Origin: Alphaproteobacteria bacterium HGW-Alphaproteobacteria-3
Lineage (GTDB): Bacteria > Pseudomonadota > Alphaproteobacteria > Parvibaculales > Parvibaculaceae
Assembly: GCA_002842875.1 (NCBI GenBank)
Contig: PHEF01000014.1
Location: 1-35,259, forward strand
Reading direction: 5' to 3'
DNA length: 35,259 bases
Shown here: one piece after another, positions 1 through 9,329 of the stretch
Position numbering within the stretch: the stretch's first letter is position 1
How the letters are laid out: the number at the start of each line of letters is the position of its first letter
Notes under the pieces: model-generated
Database searches by the model: none
The model's input: only the letters and a program-made list of their open reading frames with translations
Told to the model about the DNA's origin: nothing
Translations under genes and position numbers: made by a program

Positions 1-106
1 TGCTCATGCATACCGGAGGATCAAACTTTTAGGGATCGGGAAAGACAGGTCCGGCGCTCGATCGCGAGCGTGGAGAGCAGCCGAACCAAGAAAATTTGAC
101 AGGCGG

Positions 107-135
107 TATATAGGCACTTTCCGGCGGACTTACAA
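107..135 (-). promoter_or_regulatory. Candidate sigma-70 promoter firing leftward out of the window
   Basis: On the minus strand a -35-like TTGTAA (130-135) and a -10-like TATATA (107-112) are separated by exactly 17 bases. It lies downstream of the tpiA stop and points away from tpiA, so it probably serves the next minus-strand gene, outside the window. In many alphaproteobacteria that gene is secG, but nothing in the window shows it. This is a motif match only. Confidence 0.4.
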
Positions 136-196
136 GGAATATCCACGAAGCGCCGCCGGCAGCAATTTTCCTGCCCTTCTGGCCTTCGGGGCCCTC

Positions 197-952
197 TTAT
201 AGATAGGCGGAGATAATTCCCCAGAAGTCGTCCGCTTTGAGACTCGCCCCGCCGACCAGCGCGCCGTTCACGTTCGGCACCGCCATCAGTTCCGCCGCAT
301 TCGACGGCTTCACCGATCCGCCATAGAGAATGCGCATCTTCGCGCCTTCTGTCCCAAACCGGGACTCGAGCGCCTTGCGTATCGCGGCATGGACCTTCGC
401 TACATCGTCCGGCGTCGGCGTGCGGCCCGTGCCGATGGCCCAGACCGGTTCATAGGCAACAACGGTCGTCTTTGCCGTCGCGCTGTCGGGCAGCGATCCC
501 TTGAGCTGTGTACGGATGACCTTGAGCGTCGCGCCTGCGTCGCGCTCGGCTTCCGTCTCGCCCACGCAGACGATGGCGACAACCCCAGCGCGATGCGCGG
601 CCTCGGCCTTCGCCCGCACGGCGGCATCGGTTTCGCCGTGATCGGCGCGGCGTTCGGAATGGCCGGCGATGACATGGGAGGCGCCCGCGTCCTTCAGCAT
701 CTCCGCCGAGATGTCGCCGGTATGCGCGCCGCTTTCCTTCGCGTGGCAGTCCTGGCCGCCAATGGCGATCTTCGTGCCTTTCGCCGTCTCCTTCAGCGTC
801 GCGATCAAGGTGGCGGGCGGGCAGAGAAGAACGTCGCAGGCGGGTTTCGACTTCGCGAGCTTCTTCGCCAGCGCCGTCACTTCCTTCTTCGAGGCTTTCA
901 CCCCGTTCATCTTCCAGTTGCCTGCCACCAGCGCCTTCACGCGTGCCGCCAT
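197..952 (-). CDS. tpiA: Triosephosphate isomerase
   Basis: Interconverts dihydroxyacetone phosphate and glyceraldehyde 3-phosphate in the cytoplasm, in glycolysis and gluconeogenesis. The 251-residue product has the usual length. All catalytic elements are visible: Asn12 and Lys14 in GNWKMN, His98 in AGHSERR, Glu168 in [11 protein letters not shown] with the flexible loop 6, and the phosphate-binding YGGSVKPSN and LVGGASL segments near the C-terminus. The open frame extends upstream to 1231, but ATG 952 is chosen because it gives the family N-terminus directly and has a purine-rich GGAGCGGAAA just before it. The extension has no TIM-like sequence. It is transcribed away from ppiD; the AT-rich stretch at about 1060-1110 is the likely promoter region, though no clean -35/-10 pair could be assigned. 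Confidence 0.98.
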   Translation of the reverse strand: MAARVKALVAGNWKMNGVKASKKEVTALAKKLAKSKPACDVLLCPPATLIATLKETAKGTKIAIGGQDCHAKESGAHTGDISAEMLKDAGASHVIAGHSERRADHGETDAAVRAKAEAAHRAGVVAIVCVGETEAERDAGATLKVIRTQLKGSLPDSATAKTTVVAYEPVWAIGTGRTPTPDDVAKVHAAIRKALESRFGTEGAKMRILYGGSVKPSNAAELMAVPNVNGALVGGASLKADDFWGIISAYL

Positions 953-1324
953 TTTTCCGCTCCGCTCTTCGATCCAGGTGCGTCCGTTTAGCAGATGCCC
1001 CCGCACCCGCCAACATACGCGCAGCGCATGGGGCAAATAGACCTGAGTGAAATAGAACACAGTCACCTTGAAATTTTCATTTCGATGACTAATCGATTGG
1101 CAAGTAAACGACTCGGGTGTAGCTTGCGCGCCATGGAAAAGCGTCGTCATCAATCGGTCGTGAAGACCTTCGGTTGGAACTACTCGCCTTCGGGGCCGGG
1201 TCGCTTGCGCGTGCGCTGAACAAGCCTGCAAAATCGACGTTTAGGAGCCCCATCCACCAGATCGGGGCTCTTGTGTTTTCAGAACTCCGGTCATCGAGCC
1301 GCCCTCGTGTTCCGGGAGTTCAAC
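953..1324. other. Non-coding gap upstream of tpiA
   Basis: No convincing coding sequence was found on either strand; the short frames here look like shadows. It holds an AT-rich stretch (about 1060-1110) likely to contain the tpiA promoter, and a GC-rich hairpin at 1245-1270, listed separately. Confidence 0.5.
1245..1280 (+). terminator. Terminator-like hairpin
   Basis: A perfect 7-bp stem (GAGCCCC 1245-1251 with GGGGCTC 1264-1270) and a 12-base loop are followed by the T-rich TTGTGTTTTC. It has the form of a weak intrinsic terminator on the plus strand, but no plus-strand gene ends here. It could end a small RNA transcribed from the tpiA upstream region, or be a leader hairpin for the small ORFs that follow. 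Confidence 0.35.
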
Positions 1325-1435
1325 ATGTTCATCGAATACTTCTGTCCGCCGCATGACGGCGGCGGCCCCCGCGCCTTCCCCTTTGCCGCACCGGCATGGG
1401 AAATCCGCGGCCCGCCTGCCTTCCCGCGCTGCTGA
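1325..1435 (+). CDS. Possible 36-residue small protein
   Basis: A short frame begins MFIEYFCPPHDGG and ends at TGA 1433-1435. Support is a strong Shine-Dalgarno GGGAG at 1314-1318 placed 6 bases from the ATG, better than that of several certain genes here. The peptide is rich in Pro, Gly, Phe and Ala, has two Cys (residues 7 and 36), and resembles no family I recognise. It lies in an otherwise loose intergenic region just ahead of another small gene. Composition alone does not show coding, so this is tentative. Confidence 0.28.
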   Translation: MFIEYFCPPHDGGGPRAFPFAAPAWEIRGPPAFPRC

Positions 1436-1588
1436 TCTCACAATCGCTGCTGGTCTCTGCCACCGGGCATAACGGTTCTTCGTATCGCGAGGGACCGGAC
1501 GATCAAGTCTTGCCTGCTGTCTGGCGCCACAAATACTCAACGAATATTTTGCCGTTCTCCGCCCCGCGGAGACGGATGGAGGTTTCTC

Positions 1589-1909
1589 ATGCTTGCCGCC
1601 ACCGCGTCCTGGACCGTCCGCAATGCCCGCACCGCAGGCGTTACTGCCGCCATGGCCGCTTTCACCGTCACCGTCTTCAATACGCAGGCGCCCGCCACCC
1701 TGCTCGACGGCCTTGCGGTCTTCCTGCCCGCGCTCCTCTTTGCCTATGTGCATGACGAGGCGCCTCACATGCTGGGGCCGGTCTTCGCCGTCCTGCTCTG
1801 GGGAGGTGTCACCTTTGCCGCCATGTGGGCGTTCGCCGCGATGACGCTCGCGGGGATCGACGCCTATGTCCGCCTCGGCGTGCCGCCCGTCTTCCAGACC
1901 CCCTTGTGA
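1589..1909 (+). CDS. Small hypothetical membrane protein, 106 aa
   Basis: I do not recognise the family. The start ATG has a strong Shine-Dalgarno TGGAGG at 1577-1582 with a 6-base spacer. The product is very hydrophobic, with probable membrane helices around residues 15-31, 37-54 and 62-88. A short HDEAPH segment (about residues 55-60) lies between the second and third, and the C-terminal tail ends in VPPVFQTPL. It lies 172 bases upstream of ppiD on the same strand, so it could share a transcript with the ppiD-trpE unit, but the spacing and the hairpins between them argue against tight coupling. A long minus-strand frame covers the same bases but is Arg/Gly/Pro-rich like other shadow frames. 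Confidence 0.65.
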   Translation: MLAATASWTVRNARTAGVTAAMAAFTVTVFNTQAPATLLDGLAVFLPALLFAYVHDEAPHMLGPVFAVLLWGGVTFAAMWAFAAMTLAGIDAYVRLGVPPVFQTPL

Positions 1910-1937
1910 AGGCGGGCGGCGGCGGCGGGCCACCGGC

Positions 1938-1953
1938 ATTTTCCAAGGAAAAT
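1938..1953. repeat. Short inverted repeat upstream of ppiD
   Basis: ATTTTCC and GGAAAAT are perfect 7-base arms separated by AA, in the 172-base gap before ppiD. They are flanked by CCGGC and GCCGG, which could extend a hairpin with a small bulge. It may be an operator or a remnant of a palindromic repeat; no partner protein is implied. Confidence 0.3.
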
Positions 1954-2007
1954 CAAGCCGGAAGCCGCTCCGATCCGCTTGCGGGGGCAAAGCCTCGCAC
2001 CTATCAT

Positions 2008-2049
2008 GCCGCCCTCCCGCAAGGGGGTGGCGGCCTGTTCGGGGCCGCC
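2008..2049 (+). promoter_or_regulatory. Overlapping alternative hairpins in the ppiD-trpE leader
   Basis: GCCGCC (2008-2013) can pair with GGCGGC (2029-2034), extended by CTCCC with GGGGG around a GCAA loop. The same GGCGGCC (2029-2035) can instead pair with GGCCGCC (2043-2049). The two stems share one arm and cannot form together, the layout of an RNA switch or attenuator. They end 32 bases before the ppiD start. No U-run follows, so classical termination is not shown. GC-rich leader sequence can produce such pairings by chance. Confidence 0.3.
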
Positions 2050-2081
2050 GGCAGAAGGGCTCCAGACAGAAAGACCGCACG

Positions 2082-3976
2082 ATGCTCGATTCATTGCGTA
2101 GAAGCGCCTCCGGCTGGGTAGCCAAGCTTCTGATCGGCCTTCTGGCCGTCAGTTTCGCTGTCTGGGGTATCGCCGACATCTTCACCGGCTTCGGCGGCGA
2201 CACCGTCGCCACGGTGGGCGACGAGGAAATCGACGCGGTCTCCTATGAGCGCGAGCTCCGCGTCGAGATGGATCGCTTCTCGCAGCGGCTTGGCCAGCCG
2301 GTCGCACTCGCCGACGCCCGCCGCTTCGGCATCGACCGGGCGACGCTTGGCCGCCTCATCAATGTGGCCGCGCTCGACGGCGCGACAAAGGATATGGGGC
2401 TCGCCGTTGGCGACGAAGCGGTCGGTCAGGCCATCGTGACCGATCCCAACCTGCAGGGCGGGTTCGGCCGCTTCGACCGCGAACTGTTCCGCCAGACCCT
2501 CCGGGCGAACGGCATCGACGAGGAGCGCTTCGTGGAGCAGCGCCGCAAGGCGATGGCGCGCGACCAGCTCGTCAGTGCTCTCACCCTGGGCGTCGCCACG
2601 CCGGAAGCGCTCGTCAAGGTCGTTGCGAACTACCAGGAAGAAATCCGCACCGCCGGCTACATCATCCTGCCGCCTTCGCTCGCCGGCAAGATCGACGATC
2701 CGGACGCGGAGACGCTGCAATCCTTCTACGAGGCCGGCGCCAGCGCCTTCACGCTGCCGGAAACGCGCGACATCAGCTTCATGGTTCTCGAACCGGAACA
2801 CATCACGCAGACCATGACGATTTCCGAGGACGATCTGCGCGCGGCCTACGAGCAGCGGCGCGGCGACTACGACGTGCCGGAGCGCCGCGAGGTGCAGCAG
2901 ATCACCTTCGGCACCGAGGAGGCCGCCAACGAAGCGCTCGCAAAGCTCCGCGCGGGCGCCGCGGCCGATATTATCGTGAAAGAGATCGGCCTCACCATGG
3001 AGGATGTCGATCTCGGCACCGTGTCGCGCGGCGAAATGCTGTCGCCTGAACTCGCGGATGCCGCCTTCTCCATCGAAAGCGGTGCGTGGAGCGCGCCGGT
3101 GAAGGGTCCGCTTGGCTGGTCCATCTTCCATGTCGGCGCGATCGCGGAAGCAAAGCCCAGCACCTATGAGGAGGTGAGGGACAAGCTGCGCCGCACGGTC
3201 GAACTCGAGATGGCGCAGGAACAGATCTACGACATCCAGAACAGCATCGAGGATGCGCGGGCGGGCGGCGAGCCGCTCGAGAGCATCGCGACGCGCTACA
3301 ACCTCAATCTGCGCCAGATCGGCGGCGTGACAAGCGACGGCAAGACGCGTCTGGGCGATCCGGTCGAACTGCCCGAATCGCTGCCCGGACTCATCGAAAC
3401 GGCCTATGCCAACGGTGCCGGCGAACAGATTCCGCCGCTTGCGACGACCGGTCAGGGCTACTACTGGGTGCAGGTCGACGCGGTGACACCGGCGGCGGTC
3501 CAGCCGCTGGAAGAGGTGCGCGATCGCGTCGTCTCGATCTGGAAGCAGAGAGAAAGCGCCTCGCGCCTCCAGGCGCTTGCGGAAAAACTCGTCGAGCGCG
3601 GCAATGCGGGCGAAAGCTTCGAGAAAATCGCGGCAGAGTACGACCGCAGCGTTCTCGCCATGCCCGGCATCCAGCGTAACGCGCAGAGCGACACGTTTTC
3701 CCGCCCGGCCGTTGCCCGGCTCTTTGCGACGCCCGAAGGCGGCTTCACCTTCGGGCCCGTCGGCGTCGGCGAAAGCCTGCTGCTGATGCAGGTGCGCGAA
3801 ATTCGCGAACCTTCCTTCGAAAAGGGCTCCGGCAAATACGCCGAAATCGAAAAGAGCGTCCGGGATTCGATCCAGGCCGACATTCTGCAGTCCTTCGTCT
3901 TCGGCTATCAGACGGAGCTCGGCGTCGAAGTCAATTCGGTCCTTTACGAGCAGATGACCTCGACGGACACCGCAAG

Positions 3977-3980
<4 letters not shown>
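2082..3980 (+). CDS. ppiD: PpiD/SurA-type membrane-anchored peptidyl-prolyl isomerase
   Basis: A periplasmic folding factor anchored in the inner membrane, expected to help newly exported proteins fold near the Sec translocon. The 632-residue product starts with a short cytoplasmic segment and one membrane helix (about residues 14-32). A SurA-like N-terminal chaperone region follows, then a parvulin-type domain around residues 265-355 (LGTVSRGEML, then GPLGWSIFHV) and a long C-terminal chaperone part, which is the family's usual size and order. The frame is open from 1866, but ATG 2082 is chosen because the membrane anchor begins right after it; the Shine-Dalgarno is weak (AGAAAGA). Its stop overlaps the trpE start by ATGA, so the two are translationally coupled, a known alphaproteobacterial neighbourhood. 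Confidence 0.93.
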
Positions 3981-5488
<1,508 letters not shown>

Positions 5489-5741
5489 GCCGATCGCTCC
5501 AGGAGCGGCGCGTTCACGTCCGCGCCTGCGTCCCCTGCCGCCACCGGCTGCGCGCAAAGTCATGAAAAATAAACGGTAAATGCCTTCCGGCGCAGGGCCT
5601 TGCTGGCGTGCGGCGGTAACGCGTTCTGGCGAATGCCGCACGCCGAGGCACGGAGTTGTGATCCGCGTTGATTGGCGTATCCGGGCAAGGATGCCGAGAC
5701 TTACGGGAGTGCAACCCCAGCTAGAGCCCCGGAGCAATCAA

Positions 5742-6197
5742 ATGATCATAATGGATATTCTGAATGCCAATCAGTCCGATCCGGTCCTCGCTACCGGCGA
5801 TACGCGGATCGAGCGTCTGCTTTCGATCATGATGTCTCAGGGAATTGGGTCTGTCGTCATCAAGGATCGGGAGAACCCGGCATACGGCATCGTAACGGAG
5901 CGCTCCATTATCTCGGCGATGGCGAAATTCGGGCCCGGCATGTTCACGCAGACCGCCCGCACCCTGATGACCTCGCCCGCGCCGACATGCCGCCCCGACG
6001 ACAGCATTCGTCAGGCCATGCAGTCGATGACGCAACTGCGGACAAGGCATCTGCTGGTGACCTCGGGAGCGATGCTCCACGGCCTTGTCAGCATCGGCGA
6101 TCTCGTCAAATTCCGCATCCGTGACACCGAACTGGAAAATTCGGTGCTTCGCGACCTTGCGGGCGCGCGCATGCTCGGCGTCGGCTCGCAAGGCTGA
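5742..6197 (+). CDS. CBS-domain pair protein
   Basis: A 151-residue protein made almost entirely of two CBS domains (about residues 10-65 and 75-130), the fold that senses adenosine nucleotides or S-adenosylmethionine. The first repeat ends in GIVTERSIISAM and the second in GLVSIGDLVKFRI, typical CBS helix-strand endings. No fused catalytic domain is present, so it probably regulates a partner by binding a ligand; the partner is unknown. The frame is open from 5580, but ATG 5742 (MIIMDILN) is preferred because GGAG lies 7 bases upstream and the CBS fold starts there. It is in the trpE direction, 253 bases downstream, so it may have its own promoter. It faces the protease gene tail to tail. 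Confidence 0.88.
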   Translation: MIIMDILNANQSDPVLATGDTRIERLLSIMMSQGIGSVVIKDRENPAYGIVTERSIISAMAKFGPGMFTQTARTLMTSPAPTCRPDDSIRQAMQSMTQLRTRHLLVTSGAMLHGLVSIGDLVKFRIRDTELENSVLRDLAGARMLGVGSQG

Positions 6198-6223
6198 GCG
6201 CGGACACGCCGGGACAAGGGAGC

Positions 6224-6254
6224 TTCGCCCTCGATCTCAAAATTCGAGGGCGAA
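6224..6254. repeat. 11-bp perfect inverted repeat at a convergent gene junction
   Basis: TTCGCCCTCGA (6224-6234) and TCGAGGGCGAA (6244-6254) form a perfect 11-bp stem with a 9-base loop. It lies between the CBS gene and the oppositely oriented protease gene and overlaps the protease's last codons and stop. It probably acts as a transcription barrier in both directions, but no T-run follows on either strand, so it is not a textbook intrinsic terminator. Confidence 0.6.
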
Positions 6255-8483
6255 TCCCGCACCGGCGGAGAACGCACGTTCGCCCGCGCCATTGACATTG
6301 GTATCCACAAGATCGAGCGAGAAGCCGATCGTTCCATAGCCCGTCTCGGCAAGCCAGGTCACGCCCGCCTCGAGCGGCATGGCGCTGCCATCGAACGCCG
6401 TCTCGCGGCGCTCGTAATTCACCGTACCGTCGAGTTCACGTCCGACCGGCACGCGCACAGACATCGTGCCGCTCGTGATCTGCAGCGGTTTCGTCAACGA
6501 GAAGCGAAGCAGGCTGTTCTCCCGGAGCGCGTTCTTCGCATCGAGCATGAATCCATAATGATCGCCGCGCCAGCCGTCGGCCGGATCGAAGAGCGAGGCC
6601 TGTGTGCCGGAGCTGTCGATCGTCGCGCGCGTATAGAAGGCGGCGAGCGACCATGTTCCGTCGATCTTGCCGGTGAGGTTCACGCCCTGGAACTGCGTCA
6701 GCGCTTCCTCACCGAGCGAGAGCGCACCGTCCGACACCATCCCCGCGACGGAACCGCGCTCGCGCAGCAGCGAATAGGAACCGCCGACCGACCAATTTTC
6801 CGCAACGCGATAGGAGAGGCCGATGGCGGCGAAATCGGCTTTGCTTCCGGTCCCGGCCTGCGGCTCCGTGAGCGCGAGACCCGCGGTTTCGGTTTCGAGG
6901 GCACTTTCCGTGACGGCAAAGACGTTGGCGCTCAGGCGGTCCGTCAGCGTCGTACCGAAACCGACCGACATCGCGTCGTCGAATATCTCGCCTGCTTCGC
7001 CGAGAGAGGAAAACATGATCTGCGAGAAGCGCTGCGGTTCGCCCGCCCGGTTCGATGAAGGTATGGCGGCGAGGAACAGGTGCGGCGAACCGATGCCGAT
7101 GCTGATTTCGGTGCCGCCCGACACCATATTCATGGCTGTGGTAACTTCGCCGTCCGCCCCCGTCGCATTCCATGCGAGCACTGCCGTCTCGCCGTCGTCG
7201 AAGTCCACCGTCTTCTGCTGCGAGACGAGACCGAGAACGTCGATCCCGCGTTGCGAGAGCGAAGGAGAGGCGCTTTCGGTCAGCGCGGCCGTGTTCGCCT
7301 CGAAAGGCCGCCCAAACTCGTCGAAGACGACAAGGCCGGAGAGCATCGAGCGATCCGAGACGTTCTTGCGCGAGAAGCGCGATTTGCCGGATTTTGCCGC
7401 TTTCTTTTTCGGCGTTGCCTGCACCGGCGCCGGTTTGACGGTCGGTGTCGTGACGATCGTTGTGCCGCCGACCGGTGCCAGCGCCGCGCCGACATTCAGC
7501 AAACCCCATCCGAAAACGGCGTCGACGCCGCGGGCTCCGAGATCGGTTGCCGACTTCTTGATGATCGAGGCGATCTGTGTCGGCGTGAGGAGCGTGTTCC
7601 TGGACTGGGCGTCATCGGCGATCAGCGCCACCGCGCCCGCAACATGCGGCGCGGCCATCGAGGTGCCGGAGGCGCTTGCCAGCATTTGACCCGGATAGTC
7701 CGAAACGATGTTCGAGCCCGGCGCTACAATGAAAAAGTTGGCGACCCGTTCGGAGGCGGTGCATGTCTTCCTGGCCGAGATGCAGGCCGTCCCCGGCTTG
7801 GTCGAAAAGCTCGAAATCTTGTTGTTCGTATCCACGCTGCCGACGATCAGAAGATTCGAGAGGTCCTTGCTCGCCGTTCCGGTATAGGACTCGTATGCGG
7901 CATTCGAGCCGTCATTGCCGGCCGATCTCACAATGACGAAATCGTCCTTGTACTGCTTGAATAGAGCGAGTTCGCCGGTGATGAAAATGTCGCCCCTGGC
8001 GGATGGGCCATAGCTCATGTTGACGGAGACGATCCGCGCGCCGCTGCCGTTCAGGGTCCTCACGCTGTCGAGCGCACGCTTGCCGTAATCGAAGGCAACC
8101 CAGCCGTGGTCGTCGAAGACGGCATAATTGTAGAGCGACGCGCCGGGCGCGACACCGACGATGCCGAGCCCGTTTTCCGCGGCGGCGGCAATGCCCGATA
8201 CATGCGTTCCGTGAAAGGGCAAAGTCGTGTAGCTGCCCGAATAGGGAAGATAGGAATTGGTCTTTCCCGCCAGGTCGACATGCGTGGAATCGGCGAGCGT
8301 ATCGAAGACGGCGATCCCGAAGCCGCTGCCGTTCACCCTGTCGTGCAGGGCTGCCGTCACGCCGATCTGGCCGAGGTTCGGCTGATGGGTCGTGGAATAT
8401 TCGTATCCGGCTGCTTCCGCCGGACCCGACAGCGCCAGCGCAAGTCCGTAAACGGACACCGCAGTGAACAGGCCTTGCTTCAT
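6237..8483 (-). CDS. Secreted subtilisin-like (S8) serine protease with C-terminal barrel-like domain
   Basis: A 748-residue probable autotransporter protease. A signal peptide (about 1-25, ending PAEAA) precedes a peptidase S8 domain (about 35-335) with the complete triad: Asp61 in VFDTL, His91 in FHGTHVSGIA and Ser275 in SGTSMAAPHVAGA, plus oxyanion Asn190 in RSAGNDG. Cys234 and Cys241 could form a small surface disulfide loop. A Thr/Pro/Lys-rich linker (about 340-375, with KKKAAKSGKSRF) leads to a C-terminal region of alternating beta-strand character that ends in FALEF. A terminal Phe is typical of outer-membrane barrels, so type V self-secretion is inferred. It starts at ATG 8483 behind a G-rich Shine-Dalgarno (AGGGGGG). 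It is the only opposing gene between trpE and trpG, suggesting insertion into an older trp neighbourhood. The substrate is unknown. Confidence 0.85.
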   Translation of the reverse strand: MKQGLFTAVSVYGLALALSGPAEAAGYEYSTTHQPNLGQIGVTAALHDRVNGSGFGIAVFDTLADSTHVDLAGKTNSYLPYSGSYTTLPFHGTHVSGIAAAAENGLGIVGVAPGASLYNYAVFDDHGWVAFDYGKRALDSVRTLNGSGARIVSVNMSYGPSARGDIFITGELALFKQYKDDFVIVRSAGNDGSNAAYESYTGTASKDLSNLLIVGSVDTNNKISSFSTKPGTACISARKTCTASERVANFFIVAPGSNIVSDYPGQMLASASGTSMAAPHVAGAVALIADDAQSRNTLLTPTQIASIIKKSATDLGARGVDAVFGWGLLNVGAALAPVGGTTIVTTPTVKPAPVQATPKKKAAKSGKSRFSRKNVSDRSMLSGLVVFDEFGRPFEANTAALTESASPSLSQRGIDVLGLVSQQKTVDFDDGETAVLAWNATGADGEVTTAMNMVSGGTEISIGIGSPHLFLAAIPSSNRAGEPQRFSQIMFSSLGEAGEIFDDAMSVGFGTTLTDRLSANVFAVTESALETETAGLALTEPQAGTGSKADFAAIGLSYRVAENWSVGGSYSLLRERGSVAGMVSDGALSLGEEALTQFQGVNLTGKIDGTWSLAAFYTRATIDSSGTQASLFDPADGWRGDHYGFMLDAKNALRENSLLRFSLTKPLQITSGTMSVRVPVGRELDGTVNYERRETAFDGSAMPLEAGVTWLAETGYGTIGFSLDLVDTNVNGAGERAFSAGAGFALEF

Positions 8484-8523
8484 GGGATGCCCCCCTGATG
8501 ACCGTGCGGCGCCATCGGGGCCG

Positions 8524-8542
8524 CCATCGCCTCAAGCGATGG
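8524..8542. repeat. Hairpin in the protease-trpG divergent gap
   Basis: CCATCGC (8524-8530) and GCGATGG (8536-8542) form a 7-bp stem with a CTCAA loop, in the 5' leader side of the minus-strand protease. It may affect that leader's stability. No T-run follows on either strand. Confidence 0.3.
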
Positions 8543-8642
8543 GTGAAGCTTCCACCCCGTATGGTTCCCTCAAGGTAAACGATTTCGTTTTTCTTATCCG
8601 CTACCTCACACGGATCGATCCCCCGGCGCGCGCGACTAAACC

Positions 8643-8674
8643 TTGCGACTGCCTCCTTCCGGCGCCTATATAAT
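8643..8674 (+). promoter_or_regulatory. Candidate trpGDC promoter
   Basis: TTGCGA (8643-8648) as -35 is followed by TATATAAT at 8667-8674. Reading the -10 as TATATA gives an 18-base spacer. Transcription would start near 8680, leaving a leader of about 40 bases before trpG, too short for a tryptophan-codon attenuator, and none is seen. It explains how trpGDC can be expressed although the upstream gene points the other way. Confidence 0.5.
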
Positions 8675-8718
8675 GGCCTCAGGCGGCCTTCCCGGCCGTC
8701 AATCCCAGGGTTCGGGCC

Positions 8719-9312
8719 ATGCTGCTCCTTATCGATAACTATGACAGTTTCACCTACAATCTCGTCCATTTCCTGGGCGAACTTGGAGCGGAAGCGCGCG
8801 TCCACCGGAACGACAAGATCACGGTCAACGAGGCTCTCTCGGAACGCCCCCAGGCCATCGTCCTCTCGCCCGGCCCCTGCGACCCCGACAAGGCCGGGAT
8901 TTGCCTCGATCTCATTCAGGCGGCGGCCGCGCACCGCATTCCGCTTCTCGGCGTCTGCCTCGGCCATCAGGCCATCGGCCAGGCCTTCGGCGGCAAGGTC
9001 GTTCGCGCGCCAACGCTCATGCACGGCAAGTTGAGCGCCATCCACCATGGCGGCAAAGGCATCTTCCAGTATCTGCCGAGCCCCATTGAGGCGACGCGCT
9101 ATCATTCGCTCACCGTCGAACGCGAAAGCCTGCCGGATTGCCTCGAAATCACGGCCTGGACCAATGACGGCATCATCATGGGCATGCAGCACAAGGAGCT
9201 GCCCATGCATGGCGTCCAGTTTCATCCCGAAAGCATCGCCTCCGAGCACGGGCACGACATCCTGCGCAATTTCCTGCAGCTCGCGGGCATGAACACGCGC
9301 GAACTGGCCTGA
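8719..9312 (+). CDS. trpG: Anthranilate synthase component II (glutamine amidotransferase)
   Basis: Hydrolyses glutamine and passes ammonia to TrpE for anthranilate synthesis. The 197-residue class I amidotransferase has the triad Cys80 in GVCLGHQA, His169 and Glu171 in GVQFHPESI, and the N-terminal [10 protein letters not shown] and LSPGPCDP segments typical of TrpG/PabA. The same protein may also serve aminodeoxychorismate synthase for folate, as in organisms with a single amphibolic TrpG/PabA; the sequence cannot decide this. The Shine-Dalgarno is AGGG about 9 bases upstream. It heads a trpG-trpD-trpC unit with a 17-base gap to trpD. Confidence 0.97.
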   Translation: MLLLIDNYDSFTYNLVHFLGELGAEARVHRNDKITVNEALSERPQAIVLSPGPCDPDKAGICLDLIQAAAAHRIPLLGVCLGHQAIGQAFGGKVVRAPTLMHGKLSAIHHGGKGIFQYLPSPIEATRYHSLTVERESLPDCLEITAWTNDGIIMGMQHKELPMHGVQFHPESIASEHGHDILRNFLQLAGMNTRELA

Positions 9313-9329
9313 GGGGACCGGCAGGGGCA

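Noticed and set aside
97..112. TTGACA followed by TATATA on the plus strand
   Set aside because: The two hexamers are only about 5 bases apart, far too close for a promoter; the minus-strand reading at 107-135 has correct spacing.
1..196. A gene at the left edge (for example secG)
   Set aside because: No frame here matches SecG or another recognisable protein; only a promoter-like site is supported.
1241..2212. Long minus-strand frame (323 codons) opposite the small membrane protein
   Set aside because: Arg/Gly/Pro-rich composition, no recognisable domain, and it runs into the coding region of ppiD; typical shadow frame in GC-rich DNA.
8484..8718. Tryptophan leader peptide or attenuator before trpG
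   Set aside because: No short ORF with consecutive Trp codons and no terminator/antiterminator pair was seen.
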